Source of the DNA: Valencia hispanica
Taxonomy: Eukaryota; Chordata; Actinopteri; Cyprinodontiformes; Valenciidae
NCBI GenBank assembly: GCA_963556495.2
Contig: OY747702.1
Span: 26,837,403-26,901,402 of the forward strand
Length of the DNA: 64,000 nucleotides
Reading direction: 5' to 3'
Positions 42,403 through 54,850 of the stretch are shown here, piece by piece (positions within the stretch are counted from its first letter, which is position 1; every line of letters starts with the position of its first letter). A program made the position numbers and the translations under genes. The notes under the pieces were generated by a model. The model saw nothing but the letters and a program-made list of their open reading frames with translations, did not search any database and was not told where the DNA came from.

Positions 42403-45400
42403 ATGCTCTCAGTGCTACAGGTAAGAATTTAGATGTTTTTACATTTGTGAATTAGCCGGAACACACTTTCTTAATTTCTTGTTAAGGTTATGAATCTGTA
42501 AAAAGAGCATTTAAACTTCTCTAAAGGGCAAAACTTTTCTCATTTTAGCGATAACCCTTTAATTATTCTTGAGAAAAAAAAATGTTTGTCTTTTCACTGA
42601 GAGTAAATACAAAGTTTTTAAGGAGTTCTTGTTAAGGACTAAGGTTAGTTTTGGGAAACCACACTTGTTACAACACTTATACGACAGCTCTTTGGGAAGG
42701 AAAAGGTCCTGATTGATATTCTTTGAAGTGACAATCGACATCAGACCGAAGTCCACTCTGAGTCACACAGTAACAAAGAAAACAAATTGCAGTGGTGTCA
42801 GTTTCCTGTAACAGACTTAAATTGTTAAAAACAAGAATGACAAAGTATAAACCTCATTCCCAAAGTGTTTAATGTGTAACCAAGCACATTTTGCCCTGTT
42901 GGTGCTAAAGAAAACAATCCGGCCAGTCCAGGCTGCCAGAGGAGTTCATCAATCTGCAGTGCAGGGTAAGACTTTGTGTATTTTCTCTCTGTAAAGGAAA
43001 CATGTTTTATCCAAACTGGCTCCTGTTGCAGCACATTTATGAGCTCACACAAGCTTACATGTGTTGCTCCTCTCCATCCTTTGCTGCAGTTTTGAAGTAC
43101 CCAGCTCCTGAAGATACGGTCACAGCCAGTTTTGGGAGGTTCATAAGTGAAATCAAGCCCCAGCATCAGTCTTCTGTTGTGCTCAAGCGCAGTAAAAGGA
43201 TGGTGCTGGACAGCATGGGGGTCGGCCTAATTGGAAGCACAACAGACGTGTTTGAACTGGCCCTGCAGCACTGCAAGGTAAATCAAAACAAATGAACAAA
43301 ATGAACAAATGATCAAAGCGGGAAAAGATCAGTGGTTATTACATTTTTTTAGTCAAGAACAGATCATTTAATACACTTGTGTTCTGTGTCCGATGACCTT
43401 TCAGCACATGTATGCACCTGACTACATCAGCTCTGTGTACGGCCGCAGGGAGGTCCGGCTTTCCCCAACACTGGCTGCTTTTGTCAATGGAGTGGCGGTT
43501 AGTATGAGTAGCTGGAACAAGTTTGGTCTCAGCTACAGGAACTGCTTTCACTCAGCTGTTCCTAGTCTGGCCCCTAAAACAACAGGGTTAGTTTGCGAAA
43601 ATAAAAACAAGTCAGCTGTCCCTAAAACTGTCTATCATTACATTACATCTGCTTCCAGAGAAGCTATCTAAACATTAAGCCTGTTTCTTCAGAAAGCAGT
43701 TTAAGTAATTTTCCATATTAAACACACCAGGTACAAACAAACAAGCACTTTACTATCCCATGACTATCCTGAGTCAACTGAGCTGTAATCTGCGTGTAGT
43801 TTCACTCTGATTTATCAGCACTGGTTCTCTTTTTGCTTCCAGACTCACTCCATGGACTTTGATGATACATGGCATCCAGCAACTCATCCATCAGGAGCCG
43901 TCCTTCCTGCTGTGTTAGCTCTCAGTGATATGATGCCGGCAAGCAGGAAACCCAGCGGCCTGGACTTCTTACTGGCATTTAATGTCGGCATTGAGATCCA
44001 AGGGCGCCTGATGGGGTTCTCCAACGAGGCTCGCAATATTCCTAAAAGGTCAGTTACTTAGAGTTGGAGTGAAGTTAGACCAAGATTAAACCTATTTAGA
44101 ACAAACCTCCTCAAATGTAGATTATTTTACTTTTATCCACATGAGTTTATAGACTTTCTGTGCTGTTCTCAGCACTGCGGTGTACAAATGGCCACTGAGG
44201 TGCAATTGCAGTATTTAAGTGATTTATGTCATTGAGCTCTGAATGGAGCATAATCATGTTAATCTCAGGGACAGCAGAGGCTCTGTAGCATAATAAGCCA
44301 AGTGAAGGAAAAAGAGTGTGTATTTTGCAAACCTAAGTGACCTGACACCCTCTACTAGTTTTATTCAGAAAATCCTCAAATGTCAAACAAACAAAACACC
44401 TTTGATATTAGTGGGAGAGCTGGTTGTTTTAAGTTAAATCATGTCTGTAATGCATAATCAAACACATCAATTTAGTCACCAGTAGGAATGCTCCTTTACT
44501 GAGATATTTCGGTGTGTCTTTTTTCCAGGTTTCATCCTCCCACAGTGGTTGGTCCTATGGGAAGTGCAGCAGCCTGTGCTCGCCTCTTGTCTCTGGATCC
44601 CTCTCAGTGCAGTCATGCCCTGGCTATAGCTGCTTCCCTGGCTGGAGCTCCCATGGCTAACGCTGCCACTCAGTCTAAACCTCTTCACATCGGCAACGCC
44701 TCACGTCTGGGGCTTGAAGCCGCCCTTCTGGCCTCCAGAGGCCTAGAGGCCAGTCCTCTGGTCTTGGATGCTGTTGCAGGAGTGGCGGGCTTTAATGCAT
44801 TTTATGAAGATTATGTGCCACAACCTATAGATTCACCCCATGATGGCCATGCTTTCCTGTTAGAGGAGCAAGACATGGGCTTTAAACGCTTTCCTGCCCA
44901 TCTGGGGATGCATTGGGTGGCAGATGCTGCAGCTTCTGTCCATAAGCTTCTTGTGGGAGTTGGTCCTGGAAAGGTCTCTCCAGATCAAGTCCAGGACATC
45001 TTGCTCAGAGTCCCCCCATCTAAATACATCAACAGGCCTTTTCCTGACTCAGAGCATGAGGCTCGCCACTCCTTCCAGTTTAACGCATGCAGTGCTCTCC
45101 TGGATGGTGAGGTGACCGTTCAGTCCTTCACCCCAGTTGCCATGAGCCGCCCTGAGCTGCATGCTCTGCTGAGCCGTGTTCGGCTGGAGCATCCCCAAGA
45201 CAACCCTGCAAACTTCAACCTGATGTATGGAGAGGTCCAAGTAATGCTTGTAGGAGGAGACATTCTGAAGGGACGCTGTGATACCTTCTATGGTCACTGG
45301 CGCAACCCTTTGACCAACGAGAGCCTGAGGAAGAAATTCAGGAACAACGCAGAGGTGGTGCTTCCATCAGAGAAGGTTGAACGATTGATTGAGGCGGTGG

Positions 45401-45453
45401 ACGAGCTGGACAGACTTGACGACTGCAAATACCTTCTCTTACAGCTGCAATGA
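42403..45453 (+). CDS. acod1: Cis-aconitate decarboxylase (itaconate synthase; IRG1), MmgE/PrpD family
   Basis: ACOD1 decarboxylates the TCA intermediate cis-aconitate to itaconate, an immune-regulatory and antibacterial metabolite made at mitochondria of activated macrophages. Five exons: 42403-42420, 43032-43277, 43405-43497, 43843-44048 and 44529-45453, all in phase, giving 495 residues. The family signature is strong: HSMDFDDTWHPATHPSGAVL, FNVGIEIQGRLMGFSNEA, RFHPPTVVGPMGSAAACARL, AGAPMANAATQSKPLHIGN and FKRFPAHLGMHWVADAAASV. Residues aligned with human catalytic D93, H103, H159 and K207 are present (D124, H134, H190, K238), as is the K272 region (FKRFPAH). The N-terminus is about 31 residues longer than in human ACOD1. 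The acceptor at 43032 is required, because the alternative at about 43090 would give an immediate in-frame stop. Head-to-head with gene B. Confidence 0.95.
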
Positions 45454-45851
45454 AGATTTTCAAACATACACTACAAAAAAACAGAGCCCAAATATCAAGT
45501 GCAAGCTAACCTTAAAATGATATGATAAGCATACTGACCTTTCTATTTATTCTAAAAATATTTTTTTATCAGAAAGTTTCTTTTATCAAAGAAGAAAGAT
45601 GTTAAAATACTTACTGTCATGTCAGGTTGTACTACTTTAACCTATACAGAGGAAATGTTTAGTCTATAAGAAGGAGAATGGACTCGGTCTGCAAAGATTA
45701 GTGTTACATAGTGTAGTTATTTAATATTTGTACCTGTGTGACTTGTACACATTGCATGGTTAAATCAGTTGTTTATCAAGACACTTGTTTATTGTAATAA
45801 CTCAAACATTATACCAGATAAATGTAGCATATTTGTTTGTGTTTTAATCCT

Positions 45852-45857
45852 AATAAA
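45852..45857 (+). terminator. Polyadenylation signal of acod1
   Basis: AATAAA about 400 bases beyond the acod1 stop codon. Confidence 0.6.
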
Positions 45858-45879
45858 CTTGCTAAATTCCTAAAATTGC

Positions 45880-48690
45880 TGATCAGGAGTATAATTTTCC
45901 CGTATAAAACAAATGTTGTCTTCTGTAGCACTGTCAAGCTCTCACGTATCTTCCTGTGATCAAGTTGTCACATTTTGGATTCATCAACAATGCAAACATC
46001 TGATGTGTCCAGGGTAGTTTCTGGATAAACATTAAATAAATACTCAATCAGAAGGACAAAAACTATAAGTTAAAAAATGTAATCTTTCTTGGATACAAAT
46101 GATTGGAAAATATTCAAAGGTGGGTTTTTATCAAATACTTTTTTACTCTTACTTGAGTAAAAATATGTTAAATTAGTGCTACTCTTAATTGAGTTCAATT
46201 TTTTGTTTAATCTACCCACCTCTGAAAACATTGTAAGGACATTAAAACCTATTAAATCTATTTTTGTTTGTGTAGAAAAGCGAGAATTTGTCTTAATTTA
46301 TTTATTATACATACATACATACATACATACATACATACATACATACATACATACATACATACATACATACATACATACATACATACATACATACATACAT
46401 ACATACATACATACATACATACATACATACATACATACATACATTATAGAATTAGTATTTCACCTACAGGTAAAGAAATCATTGTCCCCCTAAGGATGTA
46501 ACAAGATTTAAAGCGAACGTTCCTCAATGACTTACTATTTTAGCTGACTACATTTACTCCAATGAACTGTAGTAAGACCTAATCAACTAAATATATACAG
46601 TAGCATTACAAGATGACTCATATGTTACTGAAACTAAATTAAGTTTAAGTCATAAGTCCATGACTTAATTATTAAATAAAATTAAATAAATTAGTCATCT
46701 GTCCTCTGAAACCTTTATTTTTCATAGTTCTCAGTTTTCCCCAAATTTTTATATTTTCTTTTGAACCCAGTATCGGGTCACAGTACCTCATGTGGCAAGC
46801 AGGGCACATCCATACAGCTTAACTCACAGCCAGGACACAACCATGAGAGTTCAGCCTAAATAAATTATGCTGCAAATGATAAATAACATTTTGCCGTTCT
46901 GCTGGATTTATTGGACCTAATTGTGTAAGCAATATCTGTTCTCTGTGAAATAAAGTGCTGTGGAAAAATATTTGCCACATTACAGTTTTCCTTTGTTGTC
47001 CCTTTGACACACTTAAATGTTTCAGATCTTCAAACACACTTAATGTCAGACAAAGATAACCTGGGAAAATACGAGAAAGAATATCTGAAAAAAGCTATCC
47101 CAAACAACATGGCCCTGTGAGAAAAATCAACTGTTCCCCAAACCACATCTTGTAGTGGTTGCATCAACCTTGAGGTCAACAATTACATCAACAACTGTCA
47201 TCAACTGTAATAACTGTCAGTGACTGATTTGCATTACTGTGGAGATATTTTGGCCCACTTTTCTTTGGAGCATTGTTTTAATTCAGTCACACTGGATGGT
47301 TTTTGAGCATGAACAGCCTGTTTAAGTTCATGCCAACCTACATCAATCAGATTTAGAAAAGAAAGCTTAAAAATAGTAAAGGAGAACATGAACTTTCTCA
47401 ACTTGCACTGCTTTAGCCATGCTTGGGATCTCTGAGCATGAAGATCGATGTGGTTAATGTTTACATTATTTAGTATAGGATCAGTGGAGATTGTTTTCAG
47501 AATTGGAGGGGAAAATATTTATTTTAGGAGTATTGATTAGGATAAAAGAACCATCCAGGATACTTCATGAACTTAGGCAAACTGTTGGTGGACTGAAAGG
47601 TCCGAATGAGGTGTGTCACACGGACACTGGCATCAAAAGTAAGGATGTTGTTTTATGTCTAGAAAATACTTGTAGCAAACAACTGGAAAATAGGGTTATG
47701 AATGGTATAAGTTACATTTAGCAACACATTAAGATGCATCAAGACATATTGAGTTGTTCCCTAAATATTAATATTAGAGTTGAATTAGGAGTACAGCCAA
47801 GATGTACAGCTCTACAGTCTACCTAGATCTACATTAGGTTTTTGTAAACGATGATACAATTGTTTTAATTGTTACTGGAGGTAGGAAGCTCATTTTTCTA
47901 AATGTGTTACAGTGATCTCTCAACGCTATGCATTTTGTGTATTTAAATGTGCAGTCTAGCCATAAGATCTAAAAGGTTTTATGCTAGGATTTAGCCCTAC
48001 ATATGTTCTCATCCTCTCTAAAGAAAGGAATTCCGTCAGCGGATGCCACCACCATGTTTGATGTAGTAATTTTGTGTTCAGGCTGTCCACCAGAAAAAAC
48101 TTAGTTACATGTATGGCAGTCATTTCTGTTTTGGTCACTATCCACCAGAGCACATAAACACAAACCTTCAGGACTGAGGTCAAAATGCTCAGCCTTTCCC
48201 TCAAGGAGTTTTATGGCTCTGTGAAACACTAATGTCCCTCAGTCAGTTACAACATTTTATGTGCATACACAAGTGTCAGTAAAGCATCATTGTATAGAAA
48301 GGGATGAAGGATAATTACTTGTTTTAGATTAGGACTCTGACCTCTGACATCAGTAGACAAACGCGGGAAGACCTGCTCTTTGAAGCTATGCATTGCACAG
48401 CATGCTTCCGGCAAAACAAAATGGAAATACCTTTAAGTGATTTGTCTTGGACCTGAAATAAATGCTCACATTACACGAAAGTGTTTGCATCCATTGAGTT
48501 GATCAATCTACTTCAGTTTAATACAGTTTCTTTATTTAGCACAAATTCAAAGAAAACAAATCATACAGAAATATATGGTCAAGTCAATCCAGTTAAATAT
48601 ACAGATTGAAATTTAATAACATAAAATATTTTCAAAATGTATCATTGTTATACATTGCAGTAAATTTAAGTTCATTAAGTTCGAAAAGTG
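45880..48690. other. No gene seen; transposon scraps
   Basis: No coding exon recognised. Sequence near 46975-47040 is the reverse complement of the Tc1-like scrap at about 25765-25830. Sequence near 48030-48060 (ggatgccaccaccatgtttg) resembles DNA-transposon debris also seen at about 49725-49760. Confidence 0.4.
46307..46444. repeat. (ACAT)n microsatellite
   Basis: About 34 tandem ATAC/ACAT units. The open frames across it (poly-HTYI and poly-CMYV) are repeat artefacts. Confidence 0.95.
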
Positions 48691-49625
48691 AAATTCGAGA
48701 CAAAGATACGGGCCTCCATGCAACTAAATCATTGATGTAGATGAAGTTTCGAACAATGGCTGATCAGGTTGCTTTTGTTTATTTGAGTTCCAAAGTGTGA
48801 GTTTTAGTGTGTTAACTATCAAGAAGTTTCATCAGACACATTTTTGTAGAGACACCCACTTGGATATTGTTTCTTTAATAAATAAAACACACCTGTGATC
48901 TTTTTGATTATGCCACAGAATAGTTGTAAACGGACCAGTATGAATGATAAACCTGGGCAGGTGAATACATACACAGTTTGTAAAACAATGTCTCTCCCAC
49001 AAAGCAAAGACAATGCAGCAGTGGTGCAACATCAGATTTACCAGCACCTGCCTCCTTTGGCTCACAGCAATGACATAGATGGAGCTTGCGCAGAAACACG
49101 ACTCAACACTGACATCTAAATAAAAACTAAAAAAGAGAACTGACTATGAGTGGATACAAAACTCCTACATAACAATGTGAGGAATGTTTCCATTAAGTCT
49201 CTTGCTACAACATTCAAGAAAAGTCATAAATAAGGAAAGTAAACCCCCCTTAAGTCGGCCAAAAATACTCATTAAGACATGAAATGACAAAAAAATAATT
49301 TTTCAAGATATCACTACTGCTTGAACTCTAAAGCTTTTAACTCACAATGAATGTGCACATTTTATACTTTAGTGCCTAGCCATAAAATTGTGTTGAATAG
49401 GTATTGTAAGATCTTCTATAAAATATTTAATTTAATTTCAAACAAAGATGAGGGGATACAAAAATCAGTTTTCAAATATTGAATTTATTTATGAATCGAA
49501 TTAAACTATCAAAATCAAACTGGCTCTGTATGAAATAGCATATTTGCCACAAACATTACTAGTTGCTTTGAGGACCACACCTGAACTTTCTGTTCTGCTT
49601 TACATTATTTTCCTGTTGCAAAATC

Positions 49626-49868
49626 TTAACATTTAGGCCACAGACTGATGGCTGTTAGAGCAGATGCCACAGTTCTATCACCTTTAGCTGTCCAAGCCCT
49701 GAAGCAGCAAAGTAGTCCAGACCATGACTCTACCACCACCATGTTTGACTGGCAGTATGGTGTTCTTTTATAGAAAGGCTTTGTTAGTTTCAAGACATAT
49801 GTAACATGACCTACACCTTCCAACAAGTTCCACTTTTGTCTCCTCAGACCACAAAGTATTTTCGCCAA
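49626..49868 (-). mobile_element. DNA transposon fragment
   Basis: A minus-strand 80-residue frame (KGDRTVASALTAISLWPKC at its end) is flanked by text resembling transposon-derived sequence common in fish. The class is uncertain and it is not a host gene. Confidence 0.35.
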
Positions 49869-50039
49869 AGGTTTGGAGATAATTTAAGACTTTGATGACC
49901 TCCTGGATAAGTAGTCAGTATGCTCCAGTATTTTTATAGGGAATTTCACCACTTTTGCATGTTGTCTTCATTTGTCTCCCTGTGAGTCCCAAAGCCAGAC
50001 TAAAATCGTAAATGACTTTGTTTCTTATCTGCTCTTGAA

Positions 50040-50279
50040 CATCTTTATTTCAGTGCATAATGTGATACTTTTCTAGATCTTTCAACCTTACTTATTACCA
50101 GTGGAATTGATTACTGTAATGCCCTGCTTTCTGGTCTTCCCAAAAAAGAATATCTCAGGTTTACAACTTCTATAAAATTCAGCAGCTCGTGTCCTGACGA
50201 AGACCAGGAGGTGGGAGCACATTATGTCTGTCTTAAATTCACTGCATTGGCTACCCATATAATTTAAGATCGATTTTAA
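50040..50279 (+). mobile_element. Old L2/CR1-like LINE, 5-prime part of a split copy
   Basis: Degenerate reverse-transcriptase C-terminal region: ttgattactgtaatgccctg (DYCNAL) and tcactgcattggctacccat (LHWLP). It is cut at TTAA (50276-50279) by insertion of the short inverted-repeat element and resumes at 53603. Confidence 0.7.
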
Positions 50280-50478
50280 AGCTAAATTGTGTAAGAACTT
50301 CTCCCATCTAGCAGTGAAACAATATTACGTTCTAGCCCCACCTCCCACCCCCGATTCTGAGCGCGTTTTAACTCCTACAGTGGCCGTTTCATGCCAAGGT
50401 TAACATGGCTTCCAGTACTACGACTTCGTCCAGTTTCCTTCCAGTAATGAGGTTACTTTAGAAGACTACATTGCATTT
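50280..50478 (+). mobile_element. Short inverted-repeat element, copy 2, left part
   Basis: Matches the reverse complement of the right part of copy 1 (about 34090-34290), for example gtgtaagaacttctcccatc and ttacgttctagccccacctc. It is interrupted at 50478 by the L2 copy. Confidence 0.8.
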
Positions 50479-53267
50479 GATGATGATCTGGTTGACAGCG
50501 TTACGTCCTCATTGCGTTTGGCATTAGATAGGGTAGCCCCCTTAAAAAAGAAAGTGGCTAGCCATAGGAGGCTGACTCCTTGGTTCAACGCAGAGTTGCG
50601 TACTTTAAAGCAGAATACTAGGAAGTTGGAGAGAAAATGGCGCTCTACACACCTAGAGGATTCCTATTTAACCTGGAATAACAGTCTATTGCTGTATAAA
50701 AAGACCCTTCGACAAGCTGGAACAGCATATTTTTCATCATTAACAGAGGCGAATAAAAACAATGCTAGGTTTCTTTTTAGTACAGTTGCCAAACTTACAC
50801 AGAGTCATAGCTCTGTTGAGCCAACTATTCCCCCAGCTCTTAGCAGTGATGATTTTATGGGATTCTTCATAAATAAAATTAATTCTATTAAAAATAAAAT
50901 CATTGGCATCCTCCCAAACATGATTACTTCTTCCTCAGTAAATGAGGCAGTATCGGAAAGAACTGTAGAACCTCAGTTGTCCTTAGGCTGTTTTGATTCA
51001 GTCGAGCTTTCAGAATTATCAAAAATATTAGCCTCATCTAAACCTTCAACTTGTATGTTGGACCCAATTCCAACCAAATTATTTAAAGAAGTGTTCCATT
51101 TGGTTCCTGGCCCCATTTTGGATATGATGAATCTATCCTTAGTGAACGGATACGTACCACAGGAATTTAAAATAGCTGTAATTAAACCTTTACTCAATAA
51201 ACCTTCCCTTGATCAAGATGACTTAGTGAATTACAGACCTATATCTAACCTTCCTTTCTTATCCAAAGTCCTTGAGAAAATTGTTGCTAATCAAGTCTGT
51301 GAGCATCTAAACAGTAACGAGCTGTTTGAAGAGTTTCAGTCAGGTTTTAGAGCTCATCATAGCACTGAAACAGCACTGGTGAAGGTTACTAATGATATTC
51401 TCATGGCCTCAGATAATGGACTTGTGTCTGTTCTGGTTTTGTTAGATCTCAGCGCTGCTTTTGATGCAGTCGATCATAATATTCTCTTAGAAAGGCTTGA
51501 ACATGTTGCTGGGATCAAAGGAACAGCACTAGGCTGGTTTAAATCATATTTGTCTGATAGATTCCTGTTTGTTCATCTAAATGATAAATCTTCTTCACTC
51601 TCAAGGGTTACTTGTGGAGTTCCACAGGGTTCTGTGCTTGGACCAATTCTGTTCACCATACATATGCTCCCAATTGGTAGAATCATTAGACAGCATGGGA
51701 TAAATTTCCACAGCTATGCCGATGATACACAACTATATTTATCCATAAATCCTGATGAACCCAGTCAGTTAGGTAGATTACAGGCATGTCTGGAAGACAT
51801 AAAAACATGGATGACCCTAAACTTTTTGCTTTTAAATTCTGACATAACAGAAGTTGCTGTCTTTGGACCAGAAGTTCTTAAACAGAAACTAATTAGTCAA
51901 TCATTTCATCTGGATGGCATTAAGTTGGCCCCCAGTAATAACGTAAAGAACCTCGGCGTTATTTTTGACCGAGACTTGACATTGAAATCCCATATTAAAC
52001 AGGTTTCTAGGATTTCTTTCTTTCACCTCCGGAATATTGCTAAAATTAGAAACATCCTGTCCAGAAGTGATGCTGAGAAACTAGTCCATGCATTTGTTAC
52101 CTCAAGGCTGGACTACTGTAATTCTTTACTATCAGGTAGTCCACAAAATGCCATTAAAAGCCTTCAGTTGATCCAAAATGCGGCAGCAAGAGTTCTGATG
52201 AATATTAAAAAGAGAGATCACATTTCTCCTGTTTTAGCTTCCCTTCATTGGCTCCCTGTTAAATCCAGAATAGAATTTAAGATCCTTCTTCTTACATACA
52301 AAGCCCTTAATAATCAAGCTCCATCATACATCAGCGATCTAATTGTTCCTTATGTTCCTAACAGAGCACTTCGCTCTCAGACTGCAGGTTTACTTGTAAT
52401 TCCTAGGATTTCTAAAAGTAGAATGGGAGGCAGATCTTTTAGTTATCAGGCTCCTCTCCTGTGGAACCAGCTCCCAGCTTTAGTCCGTGAGGCAGACACT
52501 CCGTTTACTTTTAAGGCCAGGCTTAAAACTTTCCTTTTTGATAAAGCTTATAGTTAGATAGGCTTAGGTCATCCTGAGCTATCTCTGTAGTTATGCTGCT
52601 ATAGGCCTAGACTGCTGGAGGACAGACTTACCAATTTTCTTCACTCTGCTACTTCCTTTTCTCCTACAACTCTCCAGTTGTATTACAGTACATCCTGTTA
52701 TTTCGACTGTTAACTTTGTTTTCTCTCAGTGTTTTTCTCTCCATAGAAGATTTACCTGGTCTGGTATCCTGCTTGGCTGCAATGCCCTGTTGGACTGGGG
52801 GCATCGACTGGGATGATCCTCCCAGTAACTGAACATCCACTGTGTCCTGTTATCAACTTTTTACTTTCTGTAACATAGAAAGTTCTCTTATATCAGATCT
52901 TCTGTTCCTTCTGTGTCTCTGCTCTGTCTTCTCAAACCCCCAGACGGTCGTGGCAGATGGCCGCTCCTACTGAGCCTGGTTCTGTTGGAGGTTTCTTCCT
53001 ATTAAAGGGGAGTTTTTCCTCTCCACCATCGCTACATGCTTGCTCAGTATGAGGGATTGCTGGAGGATTGCTGTGGTTGGAAAGTCTGCATCAACGGGGC
53101 CCAACCTCACGCCAATGACTGACGCAATCTGCTGGGATTCCTTAAATAGGAAACTTTTTAACTGATTGGAATGTTTGTATAAATGTATTGAAATGACTTC
53201 TTGTTAAGTGCCTTGAGATGACATCTGTTGTGAATTGGCGCTATATAAATAAACTGAATTGAATTGA
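50479..53267 (+). mobile_element. L2-like LINE, copy 2, inserted in the short inverted-repeat element
   Basis: Same family and nearly the same sequence as copy 1, but truncated further into the coding region. It ends in the same tataaataaactgaattgaat tail. A short ATTT occurs on both sides (50475-50478 and 53268-53271) and could be the target duplication. Confidence 0.88.
50512..52557 (+). CDS. L2-like LINE reverse transcriptase, truncated copy 2
   Basis: An open frame of 681 residues that also extends upstream to the insertion boundary. It contains the whole reverse transcriptase (NYRPISNLPFLSKVLEKIV, LDLSAAFDAVDHNI, GVPQGSVLGPILF, SYADDTQLYLS) and the C-terminal region, with no stop or frameshift. 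The endonuclease is absent. Scattered substitutions separate it from copy 1. Confidence 0.88.
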   Translation: MRLALDRVAPLKKKVASHRRLTPWFNAELRTLKQNTRKLERKWRSTHLEDSYLTWNNSLLLYKKTLRQAGTAYFSSLTEANKNNARFLFSTVAKLTQSHSSVEPTIPPALSSDDFMGFFINKINSIKNKIIGILPNMITSSSVNEAVSERTVEPQLSLGCFDSVELSELSKILASSKPSTCMLDPIPTKLFKEVFHLVPGPILDMMNLSLVNGYVPQEFKIAVIKPLLNKPSLDQDDLVNYRPISNLPFLSKVLEKIVANQVCEHLNSNELFEEFQSGFRAHHSTETALVKVTNDILMASDNGLVSVLVLLDLSAAFDAVDHNILLERLEHVAGIKGTALGWFKSYLSDRFLFVHLNDKSSSLSRVTCGVPQGSVLGPILFTIHMLPIGRIIRQHGINFHSYADDTQLYLSINPDEPSQLGRLQACLEDIKTWMTLNFLLLNSDITEVAVFGPEVLKQKLISQSFHLDGIKLAPSNNVKNLGVIFDRDLTLKSHIKQVSRISFFHLRNIAKIRNILSRSDAEKLVHAFVTSRLDYCNSLLSGSPQNAIKSLQLIQNAAARVLMNIKKRDHISPVLASLHWLPVKSRIEFKILLLTYKALNNQAPSYISDLIVPYVPNRALRSQTAGLLVIPRISKSRMGGRSFSYQAPLLWNQLPALVREADTPFTFKARLKTFLFDKAYS

Positions 53268-53602
53268 ATTTAGTTACATAGTCAGATGTCTGCCACGTCG
53301 CAAGTAGACAATCTCCCTCTGGCATTCGTCACGGTGCAACTGAGTGTAGCCAAAGCCCGAAAGGCGGAGCTAGAATTTCCAGGAATGTCCCTCGTTGGCG
53401 AATGTATTTCAAAGATGGAGGCTCAACATGGACTCAGCCATTCGCACGACTCGCTCGTATGTATTCTGAATAGCAGATTCTACACTTACGAGAATACTTT
53501 CATTAGTAGGTGGAAGTAATTACACTTGAATAAGCACATATTTTTGAAAGAACAAATGGGTTTTCAAATGGGAATCAACTCAAAGAAATACACAAAGTAG
53601 CT
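53268..53602 (+). mobile_element. Short inverted-repeat element, copy 2, right part
   Basis: Matches the reverse complement of the left part of copy 1 (about 33768-34090), including gacaatctccctctggcatt and gagaatactttcattagtag. It ends cacaaagtagct before TTAA at 53603-53606. The open frame 53286-53519 is fortuitous. Confidence 0.8.
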
Positions 53603-54117
53603 TTAAGGTTCTTTAAATGGTTTTTAAGCGTCTTAATGGTCTTGGGCCTTCTTATCTTTCAGAACAGCTTTTACCATAAGAACCTTCGCATTCTCTGCGC
53701 TCCTCTGGAAACAGTCTCCTTGTCATCCCCAAAGTCAGGACAAACACTTATGGCGAGGCGTCTTTCTATTATTATGGCCCTCACCTCTGGAACAGGCTGC
53801 CAGAGGACCTTAGGGCCGCGGAGAACGTTCATGTTTTTAAGAGCAGGTTCATAACTCACCTGTTTAGCCTAGCTTTTAACTGATTATTGCTTGATTATAT
53901 TTTCAGTGTTTTACTGTGTAATCCCCTGTTATTTTTACACTTTAATCTGTTATTTGAATCTTCCTGCCGGTGTGTCCTCTGTGGGAGCCCTGCTTTTAAA
54001 TCAAATCTGTGGGTGAGGGATGGGAATATGGTTTACTGTATGTGGGGTTATTTTAATCTTTAAAGCACTTTGAGTTGCAAATTTTGTATGAAAAGCACAT
54101 AATAAAGTTTGATTGAT
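53603..54117 (+). mobile_element. Old L2/CR1-like LINE, 3-prime part of the split copy
   Basis: Continues the LINE cut at 50279: FKRLNGLGPSYLSEQLLP, then SFYYYGPHLWNRLPEDLRAA and ENVHVFKSRFITHLFSLAFN. A 3-prime UTR and the tail ataataaagtttgattgatt follow. Internal stops show it is inactive. Confidence 0.75.
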
Positions 54118-54850
54118 TGACTTCATGTTATGAGATAACTTCTGTTTCAATGATTTATCGGTTCTACAAGTTAAGCAGCATAAACTCCCTGGTGTGATTT
54201 ATAAAAAAGGTTCTATAAGTTTATGAATTAAACTAAATCCTTATCCCTTATCCTTCCCCTAAACTACTTAAATATTTATTGACCATCTAAATATAAAAAG
54301 ATTGAGAAATATTGGTGGTTTCAGCTGAAATCTACTTGGTACATACTTACTAGGTAGAACTGGCCAATTGAAATCATGGATTTTAGAAAACATTTCCAGA
54401 AGAGCACAGGGATATACATTTTAATGATTTTTGGGAAAACTAATCTCAAGATGGCTAATGGTGAGACATTGTTAAATATTAACCTAAATGATCAAATTTA
54501 TCCACTAACTGATGGGGTAATGCTGTTGGTCCAAGGAGCAGTGTGTTGACGAAACGGTCTGTTGACGGCACAAGGCTTCAATTCAAAGGATATTTGGACC
54601 ACAATCAAGTATTTTTATTGACACATTGAAAAATCCCCAGGAAGTGAGAAACTACTTAATATGTCTACCTTTAACAGACTATGGTGAAGTTTTTTATCTT
54701 TTGTGAGGGTGTGGGGGGGGGGGAGTCTTGAGTGAATTTGATCATTAACTGTTTAACTGGTGTCACTGAAAACTGAATCTTTAATCATTAAACTCCCTTT
54801 TTCTTTTTTGACTCAAAGGCAACTTTAATTGGAGGCAAACAAGAAGAAGA
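54118..54850. other. No gene seen
   Basis: AT-rich sequence with no recognised coding motif, between the nested transposon block and the next diverged repeat unit. A G-run (gggtgtggggggggggga) lies near 54708-54723. Confidence 0.4.

Noticed and set aside
43090..43277. Acceptor at about 43090 as the start of acod1 exon 2
   Set aside because: With exon 1 in phase 0 it gives TTT TGA, an immediate stop; the acceptor before 43032 keeps the frame.
46307..46444. Tandem array considered as CRISPR-like
   Set aside because: Simple 4-bp repeat without spacers, in a eukaryotic genome.
46176..46501. Open frames rich in repeated His-Thr-Tyr-Ile or Cys-Met-Tyr-Val
   Set aside because: Artefacts of the (ACAT)n microsatellite.
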